64,000 bases of DNA from Stenogyne calaminthoides (lineage: Eukaryota > Streptophyta > Magnoliopsida > Lamiales > Lamiaceae), in contig JBBCBC010000002.1 of NCBI GenBank assembly GCA_037126765.1, positions 15,841,853 to 15,905,852 on the forward strand. The letters are read 5' to 3'. The notes under the pieces were generated by a model. It made no database searches, was not told the DNA's origin, and was given only the letters and a program-made list of their open reading frames with translations. A program made the position numbers and the translations under genes. Within the stretch, counting starts at the first letter, position 1, and every line of letters starts with the position of its first letter. Shown here one piece after another: positions 37,272 to 48,073 of this stretch.

Positions 37272-39443
37272 CTAAAACTTCTCCAATTTCTCCATCACCG
37301 GGGTGAGATCAATCTCAGGAGCATTACTGATCTGCTGTGCCTCCTGAGTTGGCTGTTCATCCTGAGTCTCAGTCTGAACCTGAGCTTCAGTTTGAACTGG
37401 GGCTTCACCCTGAGCTTGGGTGTCCACCTGAGCCTCAGTCTGCATATCAGACATTACAAATTTAAAGGTAGGAACTTCAGTAAACCTGGCATAATTATTA
37501 ATTATGCCAAAAGTTACCTGAACGCTAACTTCAGTCTGAGGATGTTCGACAGCAGCCTGATCAGCATCAGTTGAGTCTTTCTCCTTCTGAGATTGACTCT
37601 CATCATCCCCTTGTTGGTCCCCATCCTGAGATTTGTCAATGGAGCTCGGGGTACCAACTTCAGCATTTCTCTCAGCCACCTTCCTCTTCACAAGCTCATC
37701 AAAATCTGAGATTTTCATCCGGAGCTTGGTTTTTCTGAACCCTGAGAATTCAGTGAGAAAGGCTGTCTCCTCGTTCCACCAGTCTTCCCCTATGAATGAA
37801 GCAATATTAAGCATCTCTGGAAGAGTCTGGTTGAGGATGTAGACCGTTGACCTCAATCTGAAGAAGATGTCTTGGAGGTCAGAGAATGATCTTAGCTCAA
37901 TGTAGCGGTCAAGAATGAATCGTTCCCCCTTGCTTCGCCATTCGGTCTCTTCAGCTTCTCCTTTCTTGAGCATCAGGCTCTCAGGTTCAGTGGAAGGGTC
38001 AATCAATAATTCACACAGGAGCTCTTCAAAGTTCATCGGCTCCTGAGGCTCAGCAGCTTCTGAGGTTTGGACAGGCAGCTCCTCAGTTTGGATATGACTT
38101 GGTTCTGAGGTCTGAGTTGGCGCCTCCTCAGTGGGAATATCTGCTTGCTCTGAGAACTGAGTGGGCATATCCTCAGCAGGAATCTGAGCATCTTCTGCGG
38201 TCCGAGCCGGCATATCCTCAGAGGGAATCTGAACTTTCTCTGAGGTCTGAGGTCCTTGGAAAATTTCCTGAGAAAATTTGTCTGAGCTCAGTGAAGTCTC
38301 AAGAACCTCAGAGAAGACCTGCTCCTCAGTTTGATCCTGTGCCTTTGAGATAGCCTGAGCCAAAACATGTAATGGCGATTTCTGAGCAGTTTGGCTCTCC
38401 GGCTGAATCTCCTCAGTCTCACTTTCCTCATCTTCATCAGTGAGAACCACCATCCTTTTGCGTTTTGGAGCAAGGGTTTTCTGCTTCTTCAATTTCTCAC
38501 CCTGCTCCTTCTTGGCTTCCAACAACACCTTCCCCCTGGCTTGTTGGGTTTCCTTTTCAGCAGCCTCAACCGATGATTCCACTTTCTTCTCTTTCTTTCC
38601 CTTGAAAGTCCTCTTCGCAGCAATTGGTTTGAACATAATTTTGGACTTAGGGAATTGGGTAGAGTTGGCAAAAATATCCTCCTCCTCTCGGTACATCTCC
38701 AGAATGAATGCAATTTTGGTGGCGTGGAGGATTCTGCCTTTGATAGATATTGCCCCATCATCCTCCCTTTTTATGACCTTGGCTTGCTCAATCACCACCT
38801 TGATCAGATATTTCAGCCAGTTGAAATCCTTGGTGGGTGAGTCCTCAATCGCCGCCATCAGTCGGAGTTTGGGAGTGCTAATCTGCTCGAAGCTTCCAGA
38901 TCGACTCATTATGCACTTTCCCACAATATCCATCAATACTCTGTATTTTGGTTGTAGATACCGTTTGTGCAGAGTTGCCTCAAACTTAACAGGTTTCTCG
39001 GCAACCTTGTCAAGATAGTCCTGCTCCCGTCCCAACATATAAAATGAGGAATCATCTCCCCTATCGCACAACTCAAATACATCGTTCAGATGCTTAGGGA
39101 CTATATAGAGCTCTCGAACAAAATCTACATATTTCATCGATTGTTCGAGATGCAAAATGGAAATCTTAGATTCTATACAATCTTCCTCATCTATTTCCAT
39201 ATTTGCAACAAACTCTATTACCTCACGGGTATACTCCGCCTCTGGTCGATTTGCGAGGTTCGTCAGTTTCGCCAATCTGATTAAGTGGAGCGCTTCTTCT
39301 TCGTGCTTGGCATTTGACGTGCTTTCCAGAGATACCACGTATTCGTACCATGGATTATTCATCTCGGCTAATCTCTCAAAAATGGTTGGGGCCATTTTAG
39401 ATATGAAGATTTGAAGATTTAGGGTTTGGGTTTTTCTGGGCAA
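37272..39443 (-). CDS. S2 accessory ORF, N-terminal part (723 codons)
   Basis: This is a long intact frame in the position where Sireviruses may carry an envelope-like gene. A second Met at about residue 17 (KMAPTIFERLAEM) may be the true start. Residues ~20-270 are an alpha-helical domain (VDFVRELYIVPKH, LHKRYLQPKYRVLMDIVGKC, LRLMAAIEDSPTKDFNWLKY). To me it resembles the 'putative plant transposon protein' domain found in many plant repeats rather than any envelope. Then come a basic Lys-rich stretch, an acidic repeat region (~395-461), and a region with GEDWWNEE that is also found in S1. A TAG, probably a recent mutation, ends it in a spot where S1 has a sense codon. Confidence 0.75.
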   Translation of the reverse strand: MPRKTQTLNLQIFISKMAPTIFERLAEMNNPWYEYVVSLESTSNAKHEEEALHLIRLAKLTNLANRPEAEYTREVIEFVANMEIDEEDCIESKISILHLEQSMKYVDFVRELYIVPKHLNDVFELCDRGDDSSFYMLGREQDYLDKVAEKPVKFEATLHKRYLQPKYRVLMDIVGKCIMSRSGSFEQISTPKLRLMAAIEDSPTKDFNWLKYLIKVVIEQAKVIKREDDGAISIKGRILHATKIAFILEMYREEEDIFANSTQFPKSKIMFKPIAAKRTFKGKKEKKVESSVEAAEKETQQARGKVLLEAKKEQGEKLKKQKTLAPKRKRMVVLTDEDEESETEEIQPESQTAQKSPLHVLAQAISKAQDQTEEQVFSEVLETSLSSDKFSQEIFQGPQTSEKVQIPSEDMPARTAEDAQIPAEDMPTQFSEQADIPTEEAPTQTSEPSHIQTEELPVQTSEAAEPQEPMNFEELLCELLIDPSTEPESLMLKKGEAEETEWRSKGERFILDRYIELRSFSDLQDIFFRLRSTVYILNQTLPEMLNIASFIGEDWWNEETAFLTEFSGFRKTKLRMKISDFDELVKRKVAERNAEVGTPSSIDKSQDGDQQGDDESQSQKEKDSTDADQAAVEHPQTEVSVQVTFGIINNYARFTEVPTFKFVMSDMQTEAQVDTQAQGEAPVQTEAQVQTETQDEQPTQEAQQISNAPEIDLTPVMEKLEKF
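38060..38262 (-). repeat. In-frame ~17-residue repeats in the accessory ORF
   Basis: Four to five repeats of about 51 bp encode units of the form TSE..(I)P.E(D/E)MP.Q, for example IPSEDMPARTAEDAQ, IPAEDMPTQFSEQAD and IPTEEAPTQTSEPSH. They lie at about residues 395-461. The DNA is dense in CTGAG/CTCAG. Such acidic, proline-containing repeats are usually disordered linkers and vary in copy number. Confidence 0.75.
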
Positions 39444-40019
39444 AGGGATTTTCTTGCAGAGGTTTTTTGGAACGAAGGGTTTGATAAAATTTGGCTTGAA
39501 TGGCTTTCAAAGGATTAAATAGCTCGAGATCGTGGGAATTCACATTGGTTAGGTGAAAAGCAACGGTTAAGATTAATCCACGATTAATCGGGTATGCGAA
39601 AGGTCGATCCCCAAAAAGTAAGCCGCCATTTTAACTTCATTGGTGATTAAATGTAACAGAGCATTTAATGACTATTGACCTTCTTCGGAATTTCAAAGAT
39701 CCCGCCCAAAAACATTCCTCAGGTGTTTTGTATTTATTGCGAATGATTACTGAGTTTCACTTAAGCAATAAATGTGTCGCATGAGTCATTACTTCTTCAG
39801 ACTAATTTCCCTCATCAGTTTTACTGAGTATTGACCTTGATAAAATGTCAGTATGATACTGAGTACTGAATGGGTTCAGTATGCTACTGAGTACTGACCT
39901 TCAGTAGATCTGAGTTTCCTGAGACTCAGTTCAGTATTTCCAATTTTATCCTGAGTTTCTCAGTAGAATTCTGAGAAAACTTCATGCATCTGAAAACCTT
40001 CAATTTTTCAGATTTTACT
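39444..40019. other. S2 spacer between pol and the accessory ORF
   Basis: This is a 576-base non-coding gap. The part near 39840-39980 is crowded with ACTGAGT, TCAGTA and CTGAG words like those of the LTR. In element direction this lies upstream of the accessory ORF, where a splice acceptor or internal promoter could be, but I cannot identify one with confidence. Confidence 0.6.
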
Positions 40020-41846
40020 CTATACACCTGGATCCAACATCAATAATTCATATGATAGTTCCTGAAATCTTGATTCAGCCAAAGGTTTAGTCAAGATATC
40101 AGCTCTCTGCTTATCAGTATGAATTTTCTCCATCCTTATGTCCTTTTTCTCGATATGATCTCTGATGTAGTGATGTCTGATATCCACATGCTTGCATCTG
40201 GTGTGCAATACCGGATTTTGTGAAATAGCAATGGCACTATTATTGTCACAAAATATTGGTACTTCATTGGCTACAACTTTATAATCCCTTAATTGTTGTC
40301 TGAGCCAAAGAATCTGTGCACAACAGCTTCCTGCATCCATGTGTTCAGCTTCAGTAGTACTGGTTGCTACTGAGGTCTGTTTCTTCGAAAACCAAGATAT
40401 CAGCTTACTTCCAAGAATTGACAAGTTCCTATATTGGACTTCCTGTCAATCCTACAACCTCCATAATCAGCATATGAGTAACCAATTAATTCAAGGTTAT
40501 CATCAGCTGGATACCATAATCCTCTATTCACTGTGCCCTTAAGATACTTCAGTATCTTTTTGGCAGCCTCCATGTGACTAGCCTTAGGATTAACTTGGTA
40601 TCTTGCACATATCCCAACAGCAAATGTTATATCCGGCCTACTTGCTGTGAGATAGAGCAATGATCCAATGATTCCTCTATAATCAGTATGACTCACTGAT
40701 TTGCCTTCAGAATCAGGATCCATCTTGTAGTTAGTATTCATAGGAATTCTAACTGCATTGCAATTCTGTAAACCATACTTGGCAATCAGATCTCTGTTGT
40801 ACTTTGCCTGGTTGATGAAGATTCCTTCCTTTGATTGTTTCACTTTAAGACCTAGAAAGAAATTCATCTCTCTCATCATTGACATCTCAAACTTGCCTTT
40901 CATCAGTGTTGAAAACTTTTCACACAGCTGATGGTTTGGAGATCCCAAAAATGATGTCATCAACATATATCTGAACCAGTAAGATATGTTCCCCATCTTC
41001 TATCCTGAACAGAGTTCTATCAACAGTTCCTTTGACAAAACCATGGTCAGTAAGAAACTGAGAAAGAGTATCATACCATGCTCTGGGTGCTTGCTTGAGA
41101 CCATACAAAGCTTTTCTGAGCCTGTAAACTTGGTCATTCTGTTTGAAACCAGGAGGTTGTTCTACATAAACCTCTTCTTTAAGCACACCGTTCAGAAATG
41201 CACTTTTCACATCCATTTGATAGACTGTGAACTTCATGTGGGCAGCATATGCAAGAAACAATCTGATGGCTTCTAGTCTTGCAACAGGTGCAAAGGTTTC
41301 ATCATAATCCAAGCCTTCTTCTTGGGAATAACCTTGTGCAACTAGCCTTGCCTTGTTTCTTACAATGTTGTTGTTTTCATCTCTTTTATTCTTAAATACC
41401 CACTTGGTTCCAATGACATTGTGCCTTTCAGTTCTATCCACTAGCTCCCATACTTCATTCCTTGAGAATTGATTCAGCTCATCTTGCATAGCAGTAATCC
41501 AATGAGAAACTTGTAGAGCTTCACCAATCTCAGTAGGCTCTTTCTCTGATAGGAAGCAGCAGAATAGAGCACTCTCACCATGGAGCGTTCTTGTTTTGAC
41601 ACCTTCAGTTAGATCACCCACAATCTGACTTGTAGGATGACTATCTAACCATCTTCTTCTAGATGTTCCCCCTTCAACAGTATCCTCAACATTTGAAATG
41701 TTAGGTTCGATTAATTCAAGAAACTTCGAGGAACAAATGAAAAGGAGAAAGGGAATCATCTTCCTCGTGGAAATTCTATTCGTAACATTGTCGAGACATT
41801 TGTTCCCCTTTGGTTGATAGATTCGAATTTGCCTCACCGTGACCAC
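40020..41846 (-). pseudogene. pol: S2 pol: reverse transcriptase and RNase H (frameshifted)
   Basis: Three overlapping frames (41846-40920, 40996-40400, 40424-40020) together cover the copia reverse transcriptase and RNase H. The polymerase has KARLVAQGYSQEEGLDYDET, YQMDVKSAFLNG and the active site YVDD at 40956-40967. RNase H shows GYSYADYGGC and STTEAEHMDAG, then HTRCKHVDIRHHYIRDH. At least two frameshifts (near 40950 and 40410) disrupt it. One of these is at TTGACAAG/TCAG-like sequence. The first 50 codons of the top frame (41846-41700) do not look like polyprotein and lie in a damaged zone. Confidence 0.88.
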
Positions 41847-42331
41847 ATCTTCATTGGCATCACATACCCGAGTCCGAATGGTGTCTGCTCAGATTGGTCA
41901 CCTTTTGGTGTGTTGGTTTTCCGAAGTCTCACCATCCTCGAATTTCATCCCGAACTTTTTATCTCGAGTCCGAGTCACCCAATCATAGAATGTGACCGAC
42001 TTCTTCTTTTTCGTGTTCATGGATGATTTGTCATTCTTTTTCGTGCTTAATCTGGTGATCCTCTTGGTCGGTTCTTCAAGATCATGTTTCGCTTTCTTCC
42101 GAACACAAGTAGATTCATCAAAAAAACATGAGGTGTTTCCTCCACAATAAGTGTCCTACAATTTGTAAACTCGAAAAGCTTTTACTAACTTCGAATATCC
42201 TAAGAATATTCCTTCATCGCCTTTTACTATCAAATGTTTTCAACTCGATCTTTACCATTATTGTTTATGAAACACTTGCAACCAAACACACGAAAAAAAA
42301 AAAAACAAGAGGCTTCCTTTCATTCCAAAGC
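41700..42331 (-). pseudogene. S2 damaged integrase C-terminal / linker zone
   Basis: Between the integrase core and the reverse transcriptase no continuous frame is left. The DNA here has an unusual abundance of TCGA and CTCGAG-like words (AACTTCGAGGAAC, TTGTCGAGAC, GATTCGAATTTGC, TATCTCGAGTCCGAG) compared with the CTGA/TCAG-rich remainder of S2. Some copia-like fragments can be guessed, such as the reverse complement around 42330 continuing the integrase. I interpret it as a heavily altered stretch rather than a different gene. Confidence 0.55.
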
Positions 42332-43398
42332 TCATAAGGTGTTTTGCCTTGACTCTTGGTCAAGATGGATCCGTTTCCGTGAATAGCATGCAAAGTTGAT
42401 GACTTCAACCCAAAATCTTTTAGGAATATCAGCTTTAGCTATCATTGTCCTTGCAGCTTCTTTAAGAGTCCTGTTCCTTCTTTCGACAACACCATTTTGT
42501 TGAGGGGTCCTTGCAGCTGATGTTTCATGAGTAATTTCATTTCCTGCACAATAATCAGATATGATATGATTTATAAATTCGCCCTTTGTCGATCTCGATT
42601 TTGACCACACTCGATTTTTTCTCAATAATGAGCCTTTTCATGAATTCTCGCGCTTTTATCTCGAGTCTCTTTCTTCGAAAAAAGAATATGACCCAAGTAT
42701 ATCTTGAGTAGTCATCAACTACTACCAATGTGTATTTTCTGCCATTAGTGCTCACTGGTGTTATAGGACCAAAAAGATCCATATGTAACAACTGAAGTGT
42801 TCTTTCAGTAGAAACATCTACTTTGCTTTTAAATGATGCTCTAATTTGTTTTTCCTTTTTGGCACGCATCACAAATATGTTCCTTACTGAACACTTCATT
42901 AGGCAACCCTCTCACAAGAGCTAATCTTGCAAGCTTATTCAGGGTTTTGAAATTCAGGTGATTCATTCTTTTATGCCATAACCAACTGGTATCTGTGGAA
43001 CTTTTTGCAACCAAACATGTATCTTTAGGAGTTGAACTCCAGTCAGCAAGATACACATTTCCTTTTCTAGTACCAGTCAGTAATACTTTTTGTGATGTAT
43101 CATCTTTCACATAACATAAGTTCTTAGAGAACTCAACATTAAAACCCTTATCACATAATTGGCTTATTGAAAACAAGTTATGCTTCAATCCAGATACATA
43201 TGAAACACCATGGATATGAACTGAGGTGATTTCCAAAGTTCCATATCCTTCAGTCTGTCCCTTGGAGTTATCTCCAAAAGTGATCTGAGGGCCTCTTTGT
43301 TCAACATAGTCACTGAGTATGTTTTTGAATCCTGTCATATGTCTTGAGCATCCACTGTCAAGATACCATACATCAGGGCCTTTTTCATCTCTTCTCAT
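42332..43398 (-). pseudogene. pol: S2 pol: protease, pre-integrase and integrase core
   Basis: The frame 43398-42841 starts within the protease: WYLDSGCSRHMTG is the copia aspartic protease motif. The pre-integrase zinc site LWHKRMNHLNFKTL..ICDACQKGK follows. The integrase core continues in 42899-42555 (LLHMDLFGPITPV, VVVDDYSRYTWV) and then 42625-42332 (ARTPQQNGVVERRNRT, holding the catalytic Glu). The segment at 42580-42670, which should hold the second catalytic Asp, is distorted: IEIDKGRI replaces the usual I-R-S-D-x-G-x-E-F pattern, and the DNA there is full of TCGA. At least two frameshifts are present. Confidence 0.87.
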
Positions 43399-43633
43399 CA
43401 GTGCTATGTGATCTTTAATCAGCTCAGTGCCCTTGTTTTCCTCCTAAAAAATAGATCAATTCTTAGGTACCCAATTTGTGTAGGGTCCTACAAGGTTAGC
43501 TGTACCTTTCGAATCCAAATCGCCTCGACAACTCTAATCACTTTAGAGTGGTCGATCTGTCTTCCATAAACATCTACATACACATTTACTACTCTCGGGT
43601 GCCTTAGCGCTTTCACGTATATGAGTGCTAGTC
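43399..43633 (-). pseudogene. S2 gag-pol linker, damaged
   Basis: The minus strand retains the copia linker (around 43465-43500 it reads GPYTNWVPKN, the G-P-x-x-x-W-V-P-K signature before the protease). It also carries stops near 43440-43450, and 43500-43625 is a TCGA-rich stretch without a clear reading frame. Confidence 0.6.
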
Positions 43634-45933
43634 TTAGCATGAACATGAGCTTTTGAATTTTTTTTTTGGTTCAGTCTTTTGTTCATTTGCTTTTGGCTTC
43701 AGTGTAAATGGTCTGAATCTTTGTTGACTCGGGTTCAGGTAACCTTTACCCTTAGGCAAGTGGGGTTCAGGTTGCCTGTACTGAAATTTGGGTCTTTCAG
43801 TATACTGAGGACTTGGTCTCTTCAGTTGAGAATGTCTCTGCTGAGTGTTTCTCTTCTGAAGATTCCTCTGATGGTTCAGTGTAGATCCTTTCAGGTTTGC
43901 ATTCTTAGCCTGAGGCTTTGAAGTACTTGCCTGAAATTTTCCAACTGAGTGCTCAGGTTTTCTAGCCTTCACCTGAGGTTTAGGCTTTCCTACCTGATCA
44001 TTCAGTTTTACTGGAACCATAGGTCCTTTTCCCTTGTCTACAACCTTGGGCATTTCTTCAGTTTGAAGTGTAGGTGCCACTGGTTTTACAAAGATTGTCT
44101 TCTTGCTACTTGATGCAGCATTCAGATGACCTTGTGAGGTTCCCCCTGGAATGTATCCCAATCCAGATTTTATAGTGGCAGATCTCTGGTAACTCTGAAT
44201 TTCATCTATTACTTTAGATGCAGTATTCAATAGAGTTAGCTTCTTCTGTGCACTACCCTCAAAGTTTTGTAGAGTTTCATGCTTCTCAGAGAGGTCATTG
44301 AACTTAGTTCTGATCAGCTGAATCTCTTCAGTGGATTTCTCTAGCTTTTCAGTTAGGGTCACTATCAACTTCTCTTTCTCTGAGAGTTGTACTTTCAGAA
44401 CATCCAGTTCATCAGTAGCTCCCATTAATTGAGAAGTGATTTCAGTATTGCTAGAGTCTTTCCATTTTAGATTTTTAGCTTTCAGTTCCTTATTCTGCTC
44501 TTGAGTTTCATTTAGCAGTTCTTGTAAAACAGCATAGTCCTTCATTAGACTCTCAAAATAATCCATCAGGTCAAAATGACTTTTTACAGTTGAACTTGAC
44601 AACTCTTGTGCTAGTGTAGGAGCAACAACAGAGAAATAAGAGTTTACCTCCTCAATGGCCATCAGACAGATGTCATCACTTTCACTGTCTGAGAATATTT
44701 CATCTGAAGAGCTAGATCCCTCCTCAGAATGTTCTTCTTCTACAACCATGGCCTTTTTGCTAGAGAACTTCTTGTCTCTTTTAGCTTGCCTTTCTCTTCT
44801 CTCCTTAGCACTTCGATCCGACAATCATACTGGAAGTGACCTTTCTTTTGGCAATTATAGCATCTGTTGGCATCATCATCCTGATCACTTTCTTTTTTGG
44901 ACTTGGAGTCCTTCTTTCTGGATGAAGATCCCTCAGCTTTCATGTCCTTCTTCTTCTCAGTTGATCTGTCCTCAGGTTTCTTCTGGTACCTGTGATTCCT
45001 GTAATAGTTTTTGTATTTTCCATATCGACTGTTAAGTCTATCAAACCTCCTTGCCATCAGTGCTAGTTTATCCTCAAGCTCATCCTGATTTTTAGCAAGG
45101 GAGTTCTCAGACTCTCTAGTTTTACAGGTTTTATCTTTGGCTTTAAAAGCCACATTTTTACTAGATGATGAATCATCTTTGCTGTCAGCCTTTTTGGATT
45201 TCTTATCAATTACAAACTCATGGGCCTTTAGCTCAGAGAAGACTTGTTGGTATGGCATTGTATTAATGTTTTTGGTGTTTTCAATCATCATGTATATCCC
45301 ATTTCTTAGAAAGACCTCTAAGAATTTTCAATGCAACTTCTCTCTGTGGATATTTCTTTCCAAGTGCATTTAGATCATTCATAATGCTAGTGAATCTGAC
45401 TTATAATTTGTCAATAGATTCACCTTCTTCCATTTCAAAACTATCAAACTTTCCAATTGCCACAGATTTTTTTTTTCATTGATATGATCTGTGCCTTGGC
45501 ACATTACAGCTAGTGTATCCCAAATTTCTTTAGCAGTATTACAGTGAGAGATCATTCCCATCACACCATCATCAATTGTACTGTATAGTGTGTCTTTAGC
45601 AATATAGTCTAGATTGACTAACTTCCTCTCCTCAGGAGTCAGTTGGTCATCAGACATAGAAAATTCTGCTCTAGGATCGTTTCTCTCATTTTCTGTTCCT
45701 CTGGGATTCACCACAGTAAATTTGAATGGCCCTTCAGAGACCACTCTCCACATTCGTTCATGTTTAGAATACAGGTGAGCCTGCATTCTCAGTCTCCATA
45801 AATCATAGTTCTCCATTGAGAACATGGGAAGTTTCTTAGAAGACATTTTATCTGAGTCTTTTAAGAATTCAGCAAATAAGATCAGTTCAGATAGACCACA
45901 AGTATTTTTAGAAAATAAAACTTTGGCCAACAA
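43634..45933 (-). pseudogene. gag: S2 gag (three broken segments)
   Basis: The segment 45933-45379 begins MLAKVLFSKNTCGLSELILF and holds the copia gag core (WRLRMQAHLYSKHERMWRV, MGMISHCNTAKEIWDTLAVM). A frameshift at an A/T run near 45470 spoils it. The segment 45291-44740 has ELEDKLALMARRFDRLNSRY and the zinc knuckle CYNCQKKGHFQYDC. A second break near 44815-44825 changes frame to 44824-43634. That part is a serine-rich acidic stretch followed by a coiled coil (LNETQEQNKELKAKNLKW, LSEKEKLIVTLTEKLEKSTE) and a basic Gln/Lys/Pro-rich tail. A long gag with a coiled-coil C-terminal extension fits the Sirevirus group. Confidence 0.87.
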
Positions 45934-45957
45934 AGCAGGTGGTCAAGTTGAACCACT

Positions 45958-45969
45958 GCTCTGATACCA
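45958..45969 (-). other. S2 primer-binding site (initiator methionine tRNA)
   Basis: Two bases after the LTR the minus strand reads TGGTATCAGAGC. This is the perfect complement to the 3' end of plant initiator methionine tRNA and the standard copia primer site. It fixes the direction of S2 and marks 45972-48073 as the 5' LTR. Confidence 0.93.
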
Positions 45970-45971
45970 CT

Positions 45972-48073
45972 TGTTGGTCCTGGTGTAAACGAGTCTTACA
46001 CGTGTATGGGGGGGGAATACACGTGTTCAGTGTTTTTAAAACTTTTCTTTTACTGAGGTCAGCTTGGGTCAGGATGTCCTGATGATTTGGTCCTGAGAAG
46101 CACAAATCGCTCTGAGACAAAGTCTATCTGAGACAGTGATCCTGAGCTGCTTTCAGAAACCTCAGATAATCCCAACTGAGTCCTGAGTTTCAGAGATCCT
46201 GAGTTGCTTGGATCAGAAAACTAACTTAATTAATCCTCAAAAGAGTAAGATCAGTTTGGTAACTATCTGTTCTAGCTACTCGGATGTGCGGAATGGTTGG
46301 CCTTTAGTTTATACTCGTTTTAAGCTTTTGCTGAAAACCTTCCTTTAATGATATAGTGATTAGGCTGTGATTCAATTATATGCAACTTCAGTGGATTGAT
46401 TCCAACTGAAATGTCAGTGAAAATATGCTTTCAGAATATATGCAACAGTTAAGCAAAGCAAGACAGAAAGCAAAGAACACAGCAATTTATAGTGGTTCAG
46501 AGACTCAAGCTCCTACGTCCACTCTCTCTGATCTCTTCAGAGAAATTCACTAATCACTTCCTTGAGCTTTCTGACTACCTCTGTAGTTTACTTACTCAAC
46601 TCGGCCCTGAGTTTTCTGACTACCTCTGTAGTTTACTTACTCAACCCGACCTTGAGCTTTATGACTACCTCTGTAGTTTACTTACTCAACTCACACAAGC
46701 TTTCAGACTACCACAAGTAGCTTACTAACTTCTTCTCTAGAGCTTTCTGACTACCTCAATGTAGTTTACTCACTCTTTACAACTCCAATCTCACCAACAA
46801 TCACACTCAAACTACATTCTAAAGGGTTTGGGGTTTCTTGGTTGGTTTCCAACTAGAATGAGATATCCTTTACAATAAAGAACAATGCAAAGGCTAGGAT
46901 ATCTCGACTAAGCTTTGGATATATCTTATCAAGCTAGGCTTAGTTTAATGAGCTCTCTTCAATATAAAGCACTTGGGAAATTCTGGGTTTTTCGAGTGCT
47001 TCAACTTGCAATAATAAGTTTGAGCTCTTGAGTTGCTTATAAATTTCCCGTAACCTTTCAATGTAGAAGGTCACAAGTATTTATAGGCATACACCAAGGT
47101 CACTCTTGAAAAACTATCCGTTGGAGAGATAGCTCCGAGAGTTTCCTCTTATGGTGTGTGAGAAACGGCTATATTTAGGGTTTGACACTCCCTAACACGT
47201 TTTAGGCAATAGCCTTTCATGTAGCCGGTTTTAACTTTTTGCAGTCTGGAACTTTGTACTTCTGACATCTTTTCAGCGACCTGTCACTGTTAGTGTCAGT
47301 ATGGTACAGTGCAGTCTTCCTCTTTTTGACTTTTGTCTCCAGTTAAAGGTAGACAACTTCAACGGCTCTTTTGGTTACAATCTCCGAGTGATATAACCTT
47401 AACAACACTTTGTCTTAGTTCCTTTTTGTCTGCATTTGAATATCTTGGCAAATATCTATTTTTTTTTAGGAATCGCGATCTTCTCAGTATTGCATCCTTC
47501 AGATAGATATGTTCAGTGCCTCGGAACATCCAGGTTTATACTGAGCATTCAGTACATTACTGAGTCTTTAGTAATTACTGTGCCTTCAGTATTCTTGATC
47601 TTCAGTTCTTCAGTCTTCAGTCTTCTGTGTCTTCAGAGTCATATGAGTCTTCTGAGTCTTCAGGGTCTTCTGAGTCTTCAGCGTCTTCTGAGTCTTCCGC
47701 GTCTTCTGAGACTTTACAGATGTATTGACTGATATACTGAGTCTTCATGCTGAGTCTTAAGTTCTTCAGTTTCATACTGAGTCTTCAGTATCTCAGTTTC
47801 TCACTGAGACTTCAGTATCTCAGTTTCTCACTGAAACTTCAGAAACTTCAGTTTCATACTGAAACTTCGGTTTCTTCAAAAACTTACTGAGTACTTTAGA
47901 ATCTTCAGATCCTAACCTGATCTATATCTGCTGACTATACATTTTGCAGATAACATCCTGAATACTCTAAAACTGAATCCTGACAATAATATCAAGATTA
48001 TTCTGAACATGTCATACTCAGGGGTTTTGGGATCTAATCAAAATCATATCTTTATTAAATTCATCTCCCAACA
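45972..48073 (-). repeat. 5' LTR of S2
   Basis: The LTR is 2,102 bp, with TGTTGGTCC at the left and CATCTCCCAACA at the right. It is largely identical to 33283-35321. It keeps CTGA/TCAG words where that copy has TCGA. The satellite resumes directly at 48074 with AAGCCTATACTACCC, about 214 bases after the monomer landmark. Confidence 0.93.

Larger units (their letters stand above)
32308..48073 (-). mobile_element. S2: Sirevirus-like Ty1/copia element with a partial second copy
   Basis: In its own (right to left) direction: 5' LTR 45972-48073, primer-binding site, gag, protease, integrase, reverse transcriptase, RNase H, a large accessory ORF, repeated polypurine tracts, LTR 33283-35321. After that second LTR a new primer-binding site and gag begin again and run to 32308, where satellite follows. 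So the unit is LTR-internal-LTR-partial internal, not a simple insertion. Unequal recombination between LTRs followed by a deletion explains this. Gag and pol are frameshifted, while the accessory ORF is nearly open. Confidence 0.9.
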
